Shown here piece after piece: positions 25,063 through 35,171 of a stretch of DNA of 64,000 nucleotides. The notes beneath the pieces were generated by a model that was not told the origin of the DNA, did not search any database, and was given only the letters and a program-made list of their open reading frames with translations. Location of the stretch: NCBI RefSeq assembly GCF_030531065.1, contig NZ_JAUNOQ010000007.1, positions 1 to 64,000 of the forward strand, given 5' to 3'. How positions within the stretch are numbered: position 1 is the first letter of the stretch; the number at the start of each line of letters is the position of its first letter. The translations under genes and the position numbers were made by a program. Source of the DNA: Phascolarctobacterium sp. GTDB taxonomy: Bacteria > Bacillota > Negativicutes > Acidaminococcales > Acidaminococcaceae.

Positions 25063-26222
25063 ATAATCAAGGGCGGCTCCATGCGGATAACTTTGGGATT
25101 GTTCAGCGTATAGGCGACGATGATTTTTTTATCGATCATCAGGCTCATCAGCATACCGCCCGCGCCCTCTTTCGTCAGTTCGACGCCCAGCATCATGCCG
25201 CGGCCGCGCACTTCGGCGATAACCGACGGAAATTCGGCCGCGATTTTTTCCAGCCCGGCTTTAAGGTAAGCGCCCGCCTCGCGGCCGCGCCGCAGCAAAT
25301 CTTCCTCTTTAATAGCCTGAATAGCGGCCACGCCGGCGGCGCAGGCCAGCTGGTTGCCGCCGAAGGTGGAGGTGTGCAGGAACGGAGCTTCGATAAGCCC
25401 CTGCCAGGCGCGGGGCGTGCCGATAATCGCGCCGATGGGCATCACGCCGCCGCCCAAAGCTTTGGCGCAGGCCATCAGGTCGGGCTCCACGCCCTCCGCG
25501 TCCACACCGAACCACGCGCCCGTGCGGCCGATACCGGTCTGCACTTCGTCGGCGATGAGCAAAGCTCCTTTGGCTTCGCAGATTTCTTTCGCGCGGCGCA
25601 GATAACCTGCGGGAGGAACGATGATGCCGCCCTCGCCCTGAATCGGCTCTAAAATTACCGCCGCCGTGTCTTCGTCCACCGCGGCGGCCAAAGCGTCGGC
25701 GTCGCCGTAGTCCACGTGGGTAAAGCCGTTCAGCAGCGGCTTAAAGGGGTCGCGGTACAAATCGCGGCCCGTCGCCGTCAAGCTGCCGAAGGTTTTGCCG
25801 TGGAACGCGCCTTTAGCCGCGACGAATTTGGGGCGTTTGGTAGCCAGCCGCGCCACCTTTAAGCAGCCCTCGACGGCTTCCGTACCGCTGTTGACAAAAA
25901 AGCTGTACTGCAAAGCGCCCGGCGTGATTTCCGCCAAAGCTTCGGCCAGGTCGGCCATGGGGCGGTTAAACAAAACTTTGCCGCACATGGGCATGGCGTG
26001 CAGCTCGCGCTCCACGGCCTCTACTACTTTGGGATGGCGGTGGCCCAGGGCGAACATACCGTAGCCGCCCAGGCAATCGATGAACCGCTTGCCCTCGCTG
26101 TCGGTAATCGTCCAGCCTTCGGCGCTGCCCTCCACGCTGTTCAAACCCATAAAGCGAAATAATTTTGCTTGCGCCGGGTTGATATATTTTTCATATTTTG
26201 CAATCGTTTCTTCTACATACAT
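24981..26222 (-). CDS. Class III PLP-dependent aminotransferase (putrescine/ornithine type)
   Basis: 413 residues. Typical fold-type I class III features are present: NSGTEAVEGCLK (about 110-121), LEPIQGEGG, LIADEVQTGIGRTG, and the PLP lysine in CAKALGGG (about 255). It resembles the putrescine aminotransferase/acetylornithine transaminase branch and transfers an omega-amino group to 2-oxoglutarate. The substrate cannot be fixed from sequence. The start ATG is followed by YVEETIAKY. Its last 27 codons are the sequence duplicated at the far end of the island, so the gene served as insertion site yet stays intact. Confidence 0.85.
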   Translation of the reverse strand: MYVEETIAKYEKYINPAQAKLFRFMGLNSVEGSAEGWTITDSEGKRFIDCLGGYGMFALGHRHPKVVEAVERELHAMPMCGKVLFNRPMADLAEALAEITPGALQYSFFVNSGTEAVEGCLKVARLATKRPKFVAAKGAFHGKTFGSLTATGRDLYRDPFKPLLNGFTHVDYGDADALAAAVDEDTAAVILEPIQGEGGIIVPPAGYLRRAKEICEAKGALLIADEVQTGIGRTGAWFGVDAEGVEPDLMACAKALGGGVMPIGAIIGTPRAWQGLIEAPFLHTSTFGGNQLACAAGVAAIQAIKEEDLLRRGREAGAYLKAGLEKIAAEFPSVIAEVRGRGMMLGVELTKEGAGGMLMSLMIDKKIIVAYTLNNPKVIRMEPPLIMPLAVIDHVLEEFRDAVRQTADVIEDL

Positions 26223-26275
26223 AACGCTTACCTCTTTTATTTTTCCAAAAGCAAATCTGATTTAGCCGCGCCGCC

Positions 26276-27550
26276 TTAATACAGCAGCTCCGTTACCGGA
26301 ACGAAGGTAATGCCCGTCTTTTTAAATTCGTCGGCGTATTGCTGCCAGCATTTTACCGTATTGGTACGCGCGTGGCAAATAGCGATAGCGCTGCCGTTTT
26401 TCTCGGCGATAGCCATCGCCTTATAAATTTGCCGGCGAATTTCTTCCACGTTGGTGCTGTTATCCAAAAAGATATCGTTGCGCGCCGTGGGCACGCCCAT
26501 GCTCTGCGCCATGTCCCGCGCTACGGACGCGGACGACGTCCTGCTGTCCAGGAAGAACAGATTTTGTTTTTGCAAAACCTGCAGAACAGCTTTCATCGTC
26601 GCCTTGTCGCCGGTAGCGCGCGATCCCTGATGGTTGTTGACGCCCACCACGCCGTTCAAACCGCTCAAAGCTTTTTTCACCTGCGCCTGCTTCTGCGCCG
26701 CGCTCTGGTCGACCAAAACCGTTCTGCTGCCCTCGGACATAGCGCTGCGGTTCAGCGGCTCCATGGGCAGGTGCAGCATGGGGACGCGCCCCTTGCTCCT
26801 GACCATTTCCAGCACGTCGCTGCTGTAAGCCTTGTCCGGCAAAATCGCGTAGCTGAAGGGCAGGCCCGTATTCAGCAGCGAGCGCACGGACGCCATATCC
26901 GCGCCGCAATCGTCGACAACGATGGCTAATTTTCCCTGATAACGCCTGGCGCTTTCCTTGGGCTGTTCTTTCGCAGGTTTCTCCGGCAGGTTTTTCACGT
27001 CCTTATCCTCTTTTTTCAAATTGGAATTATGGAAAAAGACGATGGTATCGGTGACGAAGCTTTTGCTGCCGTCGCCAGCTTTCACCTTAATACCAACTTC
27101 CGCCTTAAAGGCGTCCCATTTTTTATATTTGCTCGTCTCGCCGGAGATGTAGACGAGCCCGGCCTGTTCAATTTTTTCCTGCAGCCAGTCCCCCGCGCCC
27201 GTCAGGCTGGTGCTGTTGGGAATACCCACCGCCAGATTGCGCTGGTTTATCTGCACCTTCGCGCCCGATTCTTCCACCGTCACATTTTTCTTGCCGTGGT
27301 CGTTTTCAATCAGCTGCCAGTTATCCTTTTGCAGCAAAATATTATCCACCAAACGCTGCGCCTCGATGGATTCGTCGAGCAGGCTCACTTCCTTCGGCGC
27401 GCCGTCGGTTTTAGCGTCGCCGACGTCCTTCTTGCTGCGGTCGTTGGCGTAAAAGAAGCCGCAGGCTACGGCCAATAACGCGATTACCGCTATGAGCGCC
27501 AAAATCACATATTTGCCGCTCGATGATTTTTTCTTTCTTCTTGTTGCCAT
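26276..27550 (-). CDS. Divergent polysaccharide deacetylase family protein (YibQ-like)
   Basis: 424 residues. An N-terminal positive stretch and single membrane segment (KYVILALIAVIALLAVACGFFY, about 13-34) anchors it to the inner membrane. The C-terminal half is a divergent polysaccharide deacetylase fold: LAIVVDDCGAD (about 208-218), HLPMEP, GVNNHQGSRAT, FFLDSRTSS, and ICHARTNT near the end. The family acts at the cell envelope on an unproven substrate. Between anchor and enzyme lies a mixed alpha/beta region. It sits 22 bp after xerD, a frequent arrangement in Negativicutes. Confidence 0.82.
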   Translation of the reverse strand: MATRRKKKSSSGKYVILALIAVIALLAVACGFFYANDRSKKDVGDAKTDGAPKEVSLLDESIEAQRLVDNILLQKDNWQLIENDHGKKNVTVEESGAKVQINQRNLAVGIPNSTSLTGAGDWLQEKIEQAGLVYISGETSKYKKWDAFKAEVGIKVKAGDGSKSFVTDTIVFFHNSNLKKEDKDVKNLPEKPAKEQPKESARRYQGKLAIVVDDCGADMASVRSLLNTGLPFSYAILPDKAYSSDVLEMVRSKGRVPMLHLPMEPLNRSAMSEGSRTVLVDQSAAQKQAQVKKALSGLNGVVGVNNHQGSRATGDKATMKAVLQVLQKQNLFFLDSRTSSASVARDMAQSMGVPTARNDIFLDNSTNVEEIRRQIYKAMAIAEKNGSAIAICHARTNTVKCWQQYADEFKKTGITFVPVTELLY

Positions 27551-27572
27551 TATTCCGCTCCTTTTGCGGGCG

Positions 27573-28466
27573 TCAAGCCCGCGGATGAGTTTTATCGTAC
27601 ACCTCGCGCAGCCGCGCTACGTCGAGATGCGTATAAATCTGCGTCGTCGAAATATTCGCGTGACCCAAAAGCTCCTGCACTACGCGCAAATCCGTGCCGT
27701 TGTTCAGCAAATGGGTGGCGAAGGAATGCCGCAGCATATGGGGCGTTATTTTTTTGCCGATGCCCGCGCTGACGCCGTATTCTTCGATAATTTCGTTTAC
27801 CCGCTGACGGGTCATGCCTCCGCCCCAACCGGTAACGAAAAGCTCCGCCGCCGCGTCCGGCTTGCCGTGCAGCAGCTGCGGGCGCACCACGTTCAGGTAA
27901 CGCTCCAGATAACGCAGCGCCGTGCGGCCTAAGGGGAGCATGCGCTCCTTGCTGCCCTTGCCCATGACGATAAGGTATTGCATTTTTAAATCCACGTTTT
28001 GCACCGGCACGCTGATAAGCTCGGACACGCGCATACCCGTGGCGTACAGCAGCTCCAGCATGGTTTTGTCGCGGTAGCCGTCCAGCGTCCCTAAATTGGG
28101 CTGGTCCAGCAGCCTGTCCACCTCGTCCACGCTCAGCACCTTGGGCAGCTGCAAGCCCTTGTTCGCGGCCTCCAGCACTGCCGCCGGGTCGCGGCGGATA
28201 TAGCGCTCCGCCGTTAAAAAGCGGTAAAAGGCTTTAATCGACGCCAGCTTGCGGGCGATGGTGGAAGCGCTGCGCCCCGCCTGCTTGAGCTGCACCAGAT
28301 AGGCCAAAAGCTGGCGACGACCGACCTCTAGCAACTCCTCCGCTTCCCGCAGTCCCAAAGCTTTTTGCAGCAAGCGCAAATCGCGCAGGTAAGCGGCGCG
28401 GGTATTTGGCGCAAGGCCCAGCTCCACTAGTAAATATTCTTCAAAGAGAGCCAAATAATCAAACAT
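27573..28466 (-). CDS. xerD: Tyrosine recombinase XerD
   Basis: 297 residues from the preferred ATG at 28466, which follows GGAGCGGGG. An upstream start would add 9 residues. It has the N-terminal SAM-like core-binding domain, then the catalytic R in ATGMRVSEL, K in GKGSKERMLP, HxLRH in HMLRHSFATHLL, and LLGHANISTTQIYTH with the final Tyr nucleophile. Size and motifs fit the chromosome dimer resolvase rather than a phage or island integrase. Located next to hfq and miaA. Confidence 0.88.
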   Translation of the reverse strand: MFDYLALFEEYLLVELGLAPNTRAAYLRDLRLLQKALGLREAEELLEVGRRQLLAYLVQLKQAGRSASTIARKLASIKAFYRFLTAERYIRRDPAAVLEAANKGLQLPKVLSVDEVDRLLDQPNLGTLDGYRDKTMLELLYATGMRVSELISVPVQNVDLKMQYLIVMGKGSKERMLPLGRTALRYLERYLNVVRPQLLHGKPDAAAELFVTGWGGGMTRQRVNEIIEEYGVSAGIGKKITPHMLRHSFATHLLNNGTDLRVVQELLGHANISTTQIYTHLDVARLREVYDKTHPRA

Positions 28467-28567
28467 TTTACCCCGCTCCAAAAAGAAAAACAACGCCGCA
28501 GCGCCGTTTTTATATTGTACTAATGAGAAAGCGCCAGATATGCGAATGCAGCTGGCGCCTTATGGTT

Positions 28568-28816
28568 TTAATCTCTTTTTTCCGGCTGCATAATGGTAAT
28601 ATTCGTCGCCGGCGCGATAGTAGAAATAGCGTGCTTGTAAACAAGCTGCTGTTTACCTTCGTTTTCAATAATTACCGTAAAATTATCGAAGCCGCGCACT
28701 AAGCCGCGGATTTGAAAGCCGTTCATCAGATAAATAATTACGCCCAGGTTTTCCTTGCGCACATGATTTAAAAAGCTATCTTGTAAATTCATTGCTGGTT
28801 TTGCAGAGTTAATCAT
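28568..28816 (-). CDS. hfq: RNA chaperone Hfq
   Basis: 82 residues from the ATG at 28816, which follows GGAGGGG; the longer frame begins with an improbable TTG. Sm1 ([25 protein letters not shown]) and Sm2 ([10 protein letters not shown]) motifs are complete, with the KHAIS proximal-face signature. Hfq hexamers bind small RNAs and A-rich mRNA. It follows miaA, the conserved miaA-hfq arrangement. Confidence 0.95.
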   Translation of the reverse strand: MINSAKPAMNLQDSFLNHVRKENLGVIIYLMNGFQIRGLVRGFDNFTVIIENEGKQQLVYKHAISTIAPATNITIMQPEKRD

Positions 28817-28839
28817 ATATAACCCCTCCAATCGTCTAT

Positions 28840-29784
28840 CTATATATTATCATTGTACAACGAAAATTTCTTTTCCACAAGTATTTCACAAATTCTCCCC
28901 ACAACCTCGTCGTAATTCGGCTCTGCGTCCAGGTGCAGCCACTCGATGTAGGGCATTTTCTTATACCAGGTAATCTGCCGCTTGGCGAAATTGCGCGTGG
29001 CCTGCTTTAATTTTTCCACGGCCTCCGCATAACTCATACTGCCGTTAATGTACCAAACCATCTGACGGTAGCCGATGCTCTGCATGCTTTGGCAAGCGGG
29101 ACTCACGCCCCGCGCGAGCAAACCGCGTACCTCCTGCTCCAGCCCCGCCGCCAGCATCGCGTCCACGCGCCTATTGATGCGCTCGTATAACGCGCCGCGC
29201 TCCATAGCGAGGCCGATAACCACTGCGTCGTAGGGCATTTCCGCCGCGCCGCTCGCGCTGACGCCGTCGCCGCCCATAGCGGCCTCCAAGGCCCGCACTA
29301 CGCGACGCACATTATTAGGATGAATGCGCTCCGCCGCAACTGGGTCCAATTGCCGCAGCCGTTCGTACAAAGCGTCGCCGCCTAAAACGCGCGCTTCTTC
29401 TTCTAACTGCCGCCGCACTTCGCCGTTGCCCTCCACGCTGCTGAAAGCATAGCCCTCCAGCAGCGCCTTAATATACAGTCCCGTACCTCCGGCAATAATG
29501 GGCAGACGCCCCCGCTCGTTGATTATTTTTATCAATCGCGCGGCCTGCCGCTGAAAATCCGCCACGTTAAAGCCGGCCTCCGGCGGCAGAATATCCACCA
29601 AATGGTGCGGCGCGGCCGCCAGCTCCGCCGCCGTCGGCTTGGCCGTGCCGATATCCATACCGCGGTACACCAGCATGGAATCGCCGGAAATAATTTCTCC
29701 GTGAAATTTTTTAGCAAGCTCGATAGCGCAATGGCTTTTACCGGTCGCCGTCGCGCCTAAAATCACCACTACCTTTTGCTTCAC
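28840..29784 (-). CDS. miaA: tRNA dimethylallyltransferase MiaA
   Basis: About 314 residues from GTG at 29784, which has AGGAGG 7 nt upstream and lies just after the previous stop codon; this gives the usual family length. Walker A is GATATGKS, followed by [25 protein letters not shown] and the C-terminal QMVWY...[12 protein letters not shown]. It adds dimethylallyl to A37 of UNN-reading tRNAs. The product is the substrate of MiaB, encoded upstream in the same cluster. Confidence 0.93.
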   Translation of the reverse strand: MKQKVVVILGATATGKSHCAIELAKKFHGEIISGDSMLVYRGMDIGTAKPTAAELAAAPHHLVDILPPEAGFNVADFQRQAARLIKIINERGRLPIIAGGTGLYIKALLEGYAFSSVEGNGEVRRQLEEEARVLGGDALYERLRQLDPVAAERIHPNNVRRVVRALEAAMGGDGVSASGAAEMPYDAVVIGLAMERGALYERINRRVDAMLAAGLEQEVRGLLARGVSPACQSMQSIGYRQMVWYINGSMSYAEAVEKLKQATRNFAKRQITWYKKMPYIEWLHLDAEPNYDEVVGRICEILVEKKFSLYNDNI

Positions 29785-29788
29785 CGCT

Positions 29789-30574
29789 TTACCTCCTGAC
29801 GACGCCGTAAACGACGCGGCTGTATTTACCGCCGACAAATTCACGGCAGCCATAGCTTTGCAGAATAGTCGCGTTCCGCTCTTTAATAACCACTACGGGA
29901 GCGGCTCGCAGCGCCAGCTCCACGACGGCTTTTTCCAAAGGCCGCTCCCAAGCCAGCGGGCGCAAAGCCTCCATATTTTTAGAGCCTGTTACCGGATGGC
30001 GGAACATGGGGTCAAAATAAACCGCGTCAAAGCTGTCCGCCGCGCAGGCTCTTAAATAAGCTTCCGCCGTAATATTAACGGTTTGAATCCGGCGCAGCGC
30101 CGCGTTCAGCTCCGCGTCCTTCGTTTCGTAATGCGCCAGGCCCCAGCTCACGGCAAAATGCAGCAAGGGCGACGCCTCCAGTCCCACAACGCAGCCCGCC
30201 GCCCCCACGGCATAGGAAGCGACGGCGGCGTCGCTGCCCAGGCCGAGGGTGCAGTCCAAAACGCGCATACCGGGATGCAGGCCCAAAGCGCTTACTAAAT
30301 GGTCCTGTCCGCCCCGCTGCAAATTCTGCACGCGCAGGCCCGCCATGCTGGGATGATAGGCAAAGCTGCCCTCCCGGCAATGCACTCGCGGCCCGCCGCT
30401 TTCCACTACCACCAGAGCAGCCAAATTGCGCTGCGCCAGTAATTCCGGTACGGATAAATTATGGGGCCGCTCGATATACTCTCCCCGCAGCGCCACCGCC
30501 CATTCTTTGGCCTGCGCCACCGCGCCGCCCGCATTATTGCGGGACACGGTTACGCCCACGCTTCCCGTCAGCAT
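29789..30574 (-). CDS. Class I SAM-dependent methyltransferase (RsmJ-like)
   Basis: 261 residues. After an N-terminal region comes motif I LDCTLGLGSDAAV (about 99-111), then VGLEASPLL, and motif IV YFDPMFRHP (about 175). The DPMF is close to the DPMY of RsmJ, which methylates a guanine of 16S rRNA; the equivalent Firmicute proteins are uncharacterised. It lies between mutL and miaA, sharing a junction with both, and is presumably cotranscribed. Confidence 0.75.
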   Translation of the reverse strand: MLTGSVGVTVSRNNAGGAVAQAKEWAVALRGEYIERPHNLSVPELLAQRNLAALVVVESGGPRVHCREGSFAYHPSMAGLRVQNLQRGGQDHLVSALGLHPGMRVLDCTLGLGSDAAVASYAVGAAGCVVGLEASPLLHFAVSWGLAHYETKDAELNAALRRIQTVNITAEAYLRACAADSFDAVYFDPMFRHPVTGSKNMEALRPLAWERPLEKAVVELALRAAPVVVIKERNATILQSYGCREFVGGKYSRVVYGVVRR

Positions 30575-32598
30575 TAAAAGCCCGTCCTTTTGAACATCTT
30601 ATACAGCTGGTCGCTGTCGATAGCGATCATGCAGGGGCGTCCGTGCGGACAGGTAAAGGGATGCTCCGTATTGCACAAATCGATAATCAGCTGGCGCATC
30701 TGGCGCATATTCAACAGCTGCCCGGCCTTAATCGCCGCCTTGCAGGCCGTCATATGCAGCACGCTTTGGCGCAAATCGCTGCCGCTGACGCTGCGCAGCT
30801 CGCCCAGCATTTTGCTGATTTCGTTAATAAAGTCCTGCGCGTCCTCCGCCTTAATATCGGCGGGCAGGCTGTTGACGCGCAGCAGCTTGTCGCCGCCGGC
30901 CTCCGCGTCCACGCCCAGCCGCAAAAATTCTTCGCGCCGCTCTTCGATAAGAGCGATATCGTCGTTACTCATATCCACATACAGGGGCATCAGCAGCTGC
31001 TGCGCCGGGATATCGGCGTGCGACGCCACCAGCTTGTCGTACAAAATACGCTCGTGCGCCGCATGCTGGTCGATTAAATACAGCGTGTCCTCCGATTGGG
31101 CGATAATAAAGGTTTTATCCACCTGCCCGATGGGCCAGATGGTCGCCACGCCGCTGTCCGTATCCGTAAAAGAAATGGTTTCGCGCCCTTGCGGCGTATC
31201 GTAAGCCGACGAAGCCAAAGGCTCGTCCTTGGCGAACCGCTCCCTCGCTTCATAAACGCTGAAAACGGTTTCCCGCTTGCCCGCGTCGTATTGCGCTTCC
31301 TTACTCTTAGCAAAATCCTCGTAGGGCTGCCACATCGTCCGCTGCTCGGCCTGCGGCCTGCTGACGCTGACGGGAGCAGGCCGGGCTTGCAAAAGCGGCT
31401 CGCCCTGCGCACTATCCTTATCGTTTTTTTCCGGCGTTTTAAAAACTTGTTCCGCGCCCGTCCTGGCAAAAACGTCAAAGGCGGGACGCGCAGCTTTCGG
31501 CGTTGCCACCGCGGCGGGCTGCTCTGATACGGCCTTCTTTTCCACAAAAGCGTTCAGCTCCGAATCCGGCAACAGCGTGATTTCCGTTTTCTGCGCGCTC
31601 ATAGGCCGCGTCAAAGCGTCCGTCAGCGCCTTGTACATAGCCTTGTAAACGCGGCTGTCATCGCTGAATTTAATTTCGCTTTTCTGCGGATGCACGTTAA
31701 CGTCCACCGACGCCGTGTCCACCGTAATATTCAGCACGGCGAAGGGAAAGCCGCTCTTGGGAATCTGCGACTGATAAGCGTGGTCGATGGCCTTGGCCAG
31801 CATTTTATTGCCGATGCTGCGGCCGTTGACGAACAGCGTCTGCCATTGGCGCGTGCCCTTGAGCAGCGTCGGCTTGCCGATAAAGCCGCTGATTTTTATT
31901 TTCTCGTCGGCAAAATCCACCGTCAGCAGCTCCTGGGATACGCTTTTGCCGTACAGCGCGCGGATAGCGCCCGCCAGATCGCCGTCCCCCGGCGTATGCA
32001 GCACCTCTTTATCGTTATTTATCAATTTAAAGCGCACATCGGGGCGGGACAGCGCCAGCTTTGTCAAAAGCTCACTGATATAACGCCCCTCCGTGCTGAC
32101 GGTTTTCAAAAATTTGCGCCGCGCCGGCACGTTGAAGAAAAGATTTTCCACAATTACCGTCGTGCCCGCGCTGCCGCCCGTACTGCTGACCTCCATATTT
32201 TCGCCGCCGTCGATGCGCACAGACGTAGCAAATTCGGCGTCGGCAGGCCGCGTCAGCAGCGTAAAATTAGCGACGGAGGCGATGCTGGGCAGCGCTTCAC
32301 CGCGAAAGCCAAGCGTATGCAGGCTCAACAAATCCTCCGCCTTGACGATTTTGCTGGTAGCGTGGCGCAGCACCGCCAGACGGGCGTTCTCCTCGCTCAT
32401 GCCGCAGCCGTTGTCCGTCACGCGGATATATTCGGTACCGCCGGCAAAAACCGTTACCTCGATTTGCGTCGCTCCGGCGTCCAGCGCGTTTTCCACCAGC
32501 TCCTTGACTACGGAGGCCGGCTTTTCCACTACCTCGCCCGCCGCAATCTGGTTGGCCGTATTGGTATCCAAAAGCTGTACTTTATGTGTATCTGCCAT
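30574..32598 (-). CDS. mutL: DNA mismatch repair protein MutL
   Basis: 674 residues. The start at 32598 overlaps the mutS stop (TGATG). GHKL ATPase motifs are present: ELVENALDAGA (about 36-46), DNGCGM, TLGFRGEALPS. The C-terminal endonuclease domain has QHAAHERILYDKL and ends ACKAAIKAGQ...CPHGRP. The DQHAAHERI and CPHGRP patterns belong to MutL with metal-dependent nicking activity, as usual in bacteria lacking MutH. A Pro/Ala-rich linker separates the domains. Confidence 0.94.
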   Translation of the reverse strand: MADTHKVQLLDTNTANQIAAGEVVEKPASVVKELVENALDAGATQIEVTVFAGGTEYIRVTDNGCGMSEENARLAVLRHATSKIVKAEDLLSLHTLGFRGEALPSIASVANFTLLTRPADAEFATSVRIDGGENMEVSSTGGSAGTTVIVENLFFNVPARRKFLKTVSTEGRYISELLTKLALSRPDVRFKLINNDKEVLHTPGDGDLAGAIRALYGKSVSQELLTVDFADEKIKISGFIGKPTLLKGTRQWQTLFVNGRSIGNKMLAKAIDHAYQSQIPKSGFPFAVLNITVDTASVDVNVHPQKSEIKFSDDSRVYKAMYKALTDALTRPMSAQKTEITLLPDSELNAFVEKKAVSEQPAAVATPKAARPAFDVFARTGAEQVFKTPEKNDKDSAQGEPLLQARPAPVSVSRPQAEQRTMWQPYEDFAKSKEAQYDAGKRETVFSVYEARERFAKDEPLASSAYDTPQGRETISFTDTDSGVATIWPIGQVDKTFIIAQSEDTLYLIDQHAAHERILYDKLVASHADIPAQQLLMPLYVDMSNDDIALIEERREEFLRLGVDAEAGGDKLLRVNSLPADIKAEDAQDFINEISKMLGELRSVSGSDLRQSVLHMTACKAAIKAGQLLNMRQMRQLIIDLCNTEHPFTCPHGRPCMIAIDSDQLYKMFKRTGF

Positions 32599-35171
32599 CA
32601 GCGCCCGCACTCCTTCCTGGCCTCGTCCTGCAATTTATATAAGGTATTCATCGCCTCGATGGGCGTCATGCTCATCACGTCAAGCTTTAACAGCTGCTCT
32701 GCCAGGCCGCTGCTGAACAACGAGCGCATCATATCCGGCTGCTGCTCTGCAGGCGCTGCCGCCGGACGGCTATTGTCGCTGTCGTATTCCTGCAGGCATT
32801 CCTCCGCCCGGTCCAGCACCTTCTTCGGCAAACCTGCCAGACGCGCCACATGCACGCCATAGCTGCGGTCGGTGCCGCCGGGCACGATGCGGCGCAGAAA
32901 AACAATATCCTTCCCCCGCTCCTTAACGGCTACGGAATAATTTTTTACGCCGCTCAGCTCCTGCTCCATAGCAATCAGCTGATGGTAATGGGTGGCAAAA
33001 AGCGTTTTGGCCTTAATCTTATCGTGAATATATTCCATAACGGCGCGGGCGATGCTCATGCCGTCGAAGGTCGACGTGCCGCGTCCCACCTCGTCCAGGA
33101 TTATCAGGCTGTTTTTCGTCGCATAGCGCAAAATCTGCGCCACCTCGTTCATTTCCACCATAAAGGTGCTCTGCCCCGTCGCCAGGTCGTCGCTGGCGCC
33201 CACGCGGGTAAAAATTTTATCCACCGGGCACACGCTGGCCTGACGCGCCGGAATAAAGCTTCCCATCTGCGTCATCAGCACCAAAAGCGCAATCTGCCGC
33301 ATATAAGTCGACTTGCCCGCCATATTGGGGCCGGTCAGAATAATCATGCGCTCGTCGTCGTTATTCAGGTTGACGTTATTCGGCACAAAAATTTCCTTTT
33401 CCAGCAGCCGCTCCACCACGGGATGGCGGCCGTCGGTAATTTTAATTTCGCCCGCGTTGTTCAGCTCCGGGCGCACGTAATTATATTTATACGCCGCCAG
33501 AGCCAAACCGTTCAGCACGTCCAGCGTGCCGATAGTGCGCGCCGTTTCCTGAATTTCGGTTATTTTGCTTCTTATCAAAGCGCGCAGCTCGTCGAACAGA
33601 TAATATTCCAGGCTTTGGATTTTTTCTTTCGCGCCTAAAATTTTATTTTCAAATTCTTTCAGCTCCGGCACTATGTAACGCTCGGCGTTGACCAGCGTCT
33701 GCTTGCGCACGAAGTAATCCGGCACGCTGTTCGTCTGCCCCTTGGATACTTCGATATAATAGCCGAAAACTTTATTATAGCCCACCTTCATGGTCTTAAT
33801 GCCGGTTTCTTCTTTAATTTTCCGCTCAAAATTCTGCATCCAGGTTTTATTGTCAGCCGCGATTAAATGCAGCTCGTCCAGCTCCGCGTTATAGCCGCGG
33901 CGGATCATGCCGCCCTCGCGCACGGAAAACGGCGGCTCGTCCACAATAGCCTGCTGTAATTTAGCATACAGCTCCTCGTGCAGATGCAGTCCGCCGTACA
34001 GCCTTTGCAGCAGCCGCGCCTTGCAGCCGGCCAGTACATTCTGCAAGCCGGGCAGCGCGGAGAAGGAATTGCGCAAAGCGACCAAATCGCGGGCGTTGGC
34101 GCTGCCCACCTCGATGCGGCTGACGATGCGCTCCAAATCGGCCACGCCCTTCAGCTGTTCCACCACCGCATCCCGCAGTCCGGAATTTTCCAGCAGCTCG
34201 GCGACGGCCTCCTGCCGCTCGTAAATGCGGCCCAAATCCAGCAGCGGGCTTTCAATCCAGCCGCGCAGACGGCGCGCGCCCATACTGGTCTTGGTAAAAT
34301 CCAGCACGTCCAGCAGCGTGCCGCGCTTGCTTCCGTCGGCCATGCTGCGCACCAGCTCCAAATTGCGGATAGCCGTAACGTCCAGACTCATAAAGCTTGC
34401 GCGCACAATTTCCGTCAAGCGATTGATATGGCTCAGGTCGGCCATCACCGTGCCGTGCAAATAGCGCAGCAACAGCTCCACAGCCCAGCGCACAAGTTCC
34501 GCAGTCTGCTTATCTGGGAAATGCCGCGCAAAATAATCCGCCTCCGGCGCTTCTTCAACATATTTGCTGACGGCGCATTCCGGCAGCTTGGCGTGCAGCC
34601 AGTCGCGCAGTTCCGCCGCTTTGGCGAAATCTTCCGTCAGCACCAGCTCCGCCGGCTGCAAACGGTACAGCTGCTCCGTAATTTCCAGCATACGTTCGCC
34701 GCCGCTGGCCGTAAACCACTGGCACTCGCCCGTGGAAACGTCTGCCGCAGCTAAGCAGATTACGTCGTCCCGCTCCAGCAGCAGCGCCAGATAACGGTTG
34801 TGCTTATCCTCCAAAAGCTGCTCGTTCAAAGCCGTGCCCGGCGTAATAATTTTAATTACCTTACGCTGCACAATGCCTTTCGCTAATTTCGGATCTTCAA
34901 TCTGCTCGCAGATAGCGATGCGGTAGCCCTTGCGCACCAGCTTGGCAATATAGCCGTCCACCGAATGATAGGGCACGCCGCACATGGGCATATTGTCCAT
35001 GCCGCCCGCGCGCTTCGTTAAAGTAATATTTAATTCGCGGGACGCCGTAATCGCGTCCTCAAAAAACATTTCGTAAAAATCGCCCAGGCGGAAGAACAGC
35101 AGCTCGTTTTTATGCTGTTCCTTCACGGCCAGATATTGCTGAACCATGGGCGTATAATTTGCAGCAGTCAT
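32598..35171 (-). CDS. mutS: DNA mismatch repair protein MutS
   Basis: 857 residues. The N-terminal mismatch-binding motif FFRLGDFYEMF (with the Phe-x-Glu wedge) lies at about 26-36. The C-terminal ATPase has Walker A GPNMAGKSTY, LDEVGRGTSTFDG, and the ATHYHQL segment. Recognises mismatches and recruits MutL. Its start overlaps the miaB stop, so miaB, mutS and mutL are coupled. Confidence 0.95.
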   Translation of the reverse strand: MTAANYTPMVQQYLAVKEQHKNELLFFRLGDFYEMFFEDAITASRELNITLTKRAGGMDNMPMCGVPYHSVDGYIAKLVRKGYRIAICEQIEDPKLAKGIVQRKVIKIITPGTALNEQLLEDKHNRYLALLLERDDVICLAAADVSTGECQWFTASGGERMLEITEQLYRLQPAELVLTEDFAKAAELRDWLHAKLPECAVSKYVEEAPEADYFARHFPDKQTAELVRWAVELLLRYLHGTVMADLSHINRLTEIVRASFMSLDVTAIRNLELVRSMADGSKRGTLLDVLDFTKTSMGARRLRGWIESPLLDLGRIYERQEAVAELLENSGLRDAVVEQLKGVADLERIVSRIEVGSANARDLVALRNSFSALPGLQNVLAGCKARLLQRLYGGLHLHEELYAKLQQAIVDEPPFSVREGGMIRRGYNAELDELHLIAADNKTWMQNFERKIKEETGIKTMKVGYNKVFGYYIEVSKGQTNSVPDYFVRKQTLVNAERYIVPELKEFENKILGAKEKIQSLEYYLFDELRALIRSKITEIQETARTIGTLDVLNGLALAAYKYNYVRPELNNAGEIKITDGRHPVVERLLEKEIFVPNNVNLNNDDERMIILTGPNMAGKSTYMRQIALLVLMTQMGSFIPARQASVCPVDKIFTRVGASDDLATGQSTFMVEMNEVAQILRYATKNSLIILDEVGRGTSTFDGMSIARAVMEYIHDKIKAKTLFATHYHQLIAMEQELSGVKNYSVAVKERGKDIVFLRRIVPGGTDRSYGVHVARLAGLPKKVLDRAEECLQEYDSDNSRPAAAPAEQQPDMMRSLFSSGLAEQLLKLDVMSMTPIEAMNTLYKLQDEARKECGR

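Noticed and set aside
27573-28466. xerD as the integrase of the 8-kb island
   Set aside because: It has the size, motifs and neighbours (hfq, miaA) of the housekeeping dimer resolvase and lies outside the direct repeats.
31690-32862. 390-codon open frame on the plus strand opposite mutL
   Set aside because: It is an antisense shadow of a clear MutL gene, has no ribosome binding site and shows low-complexity Arg/Gln/His-rich translation typical of opposite-strand frames in GC-rich genes.
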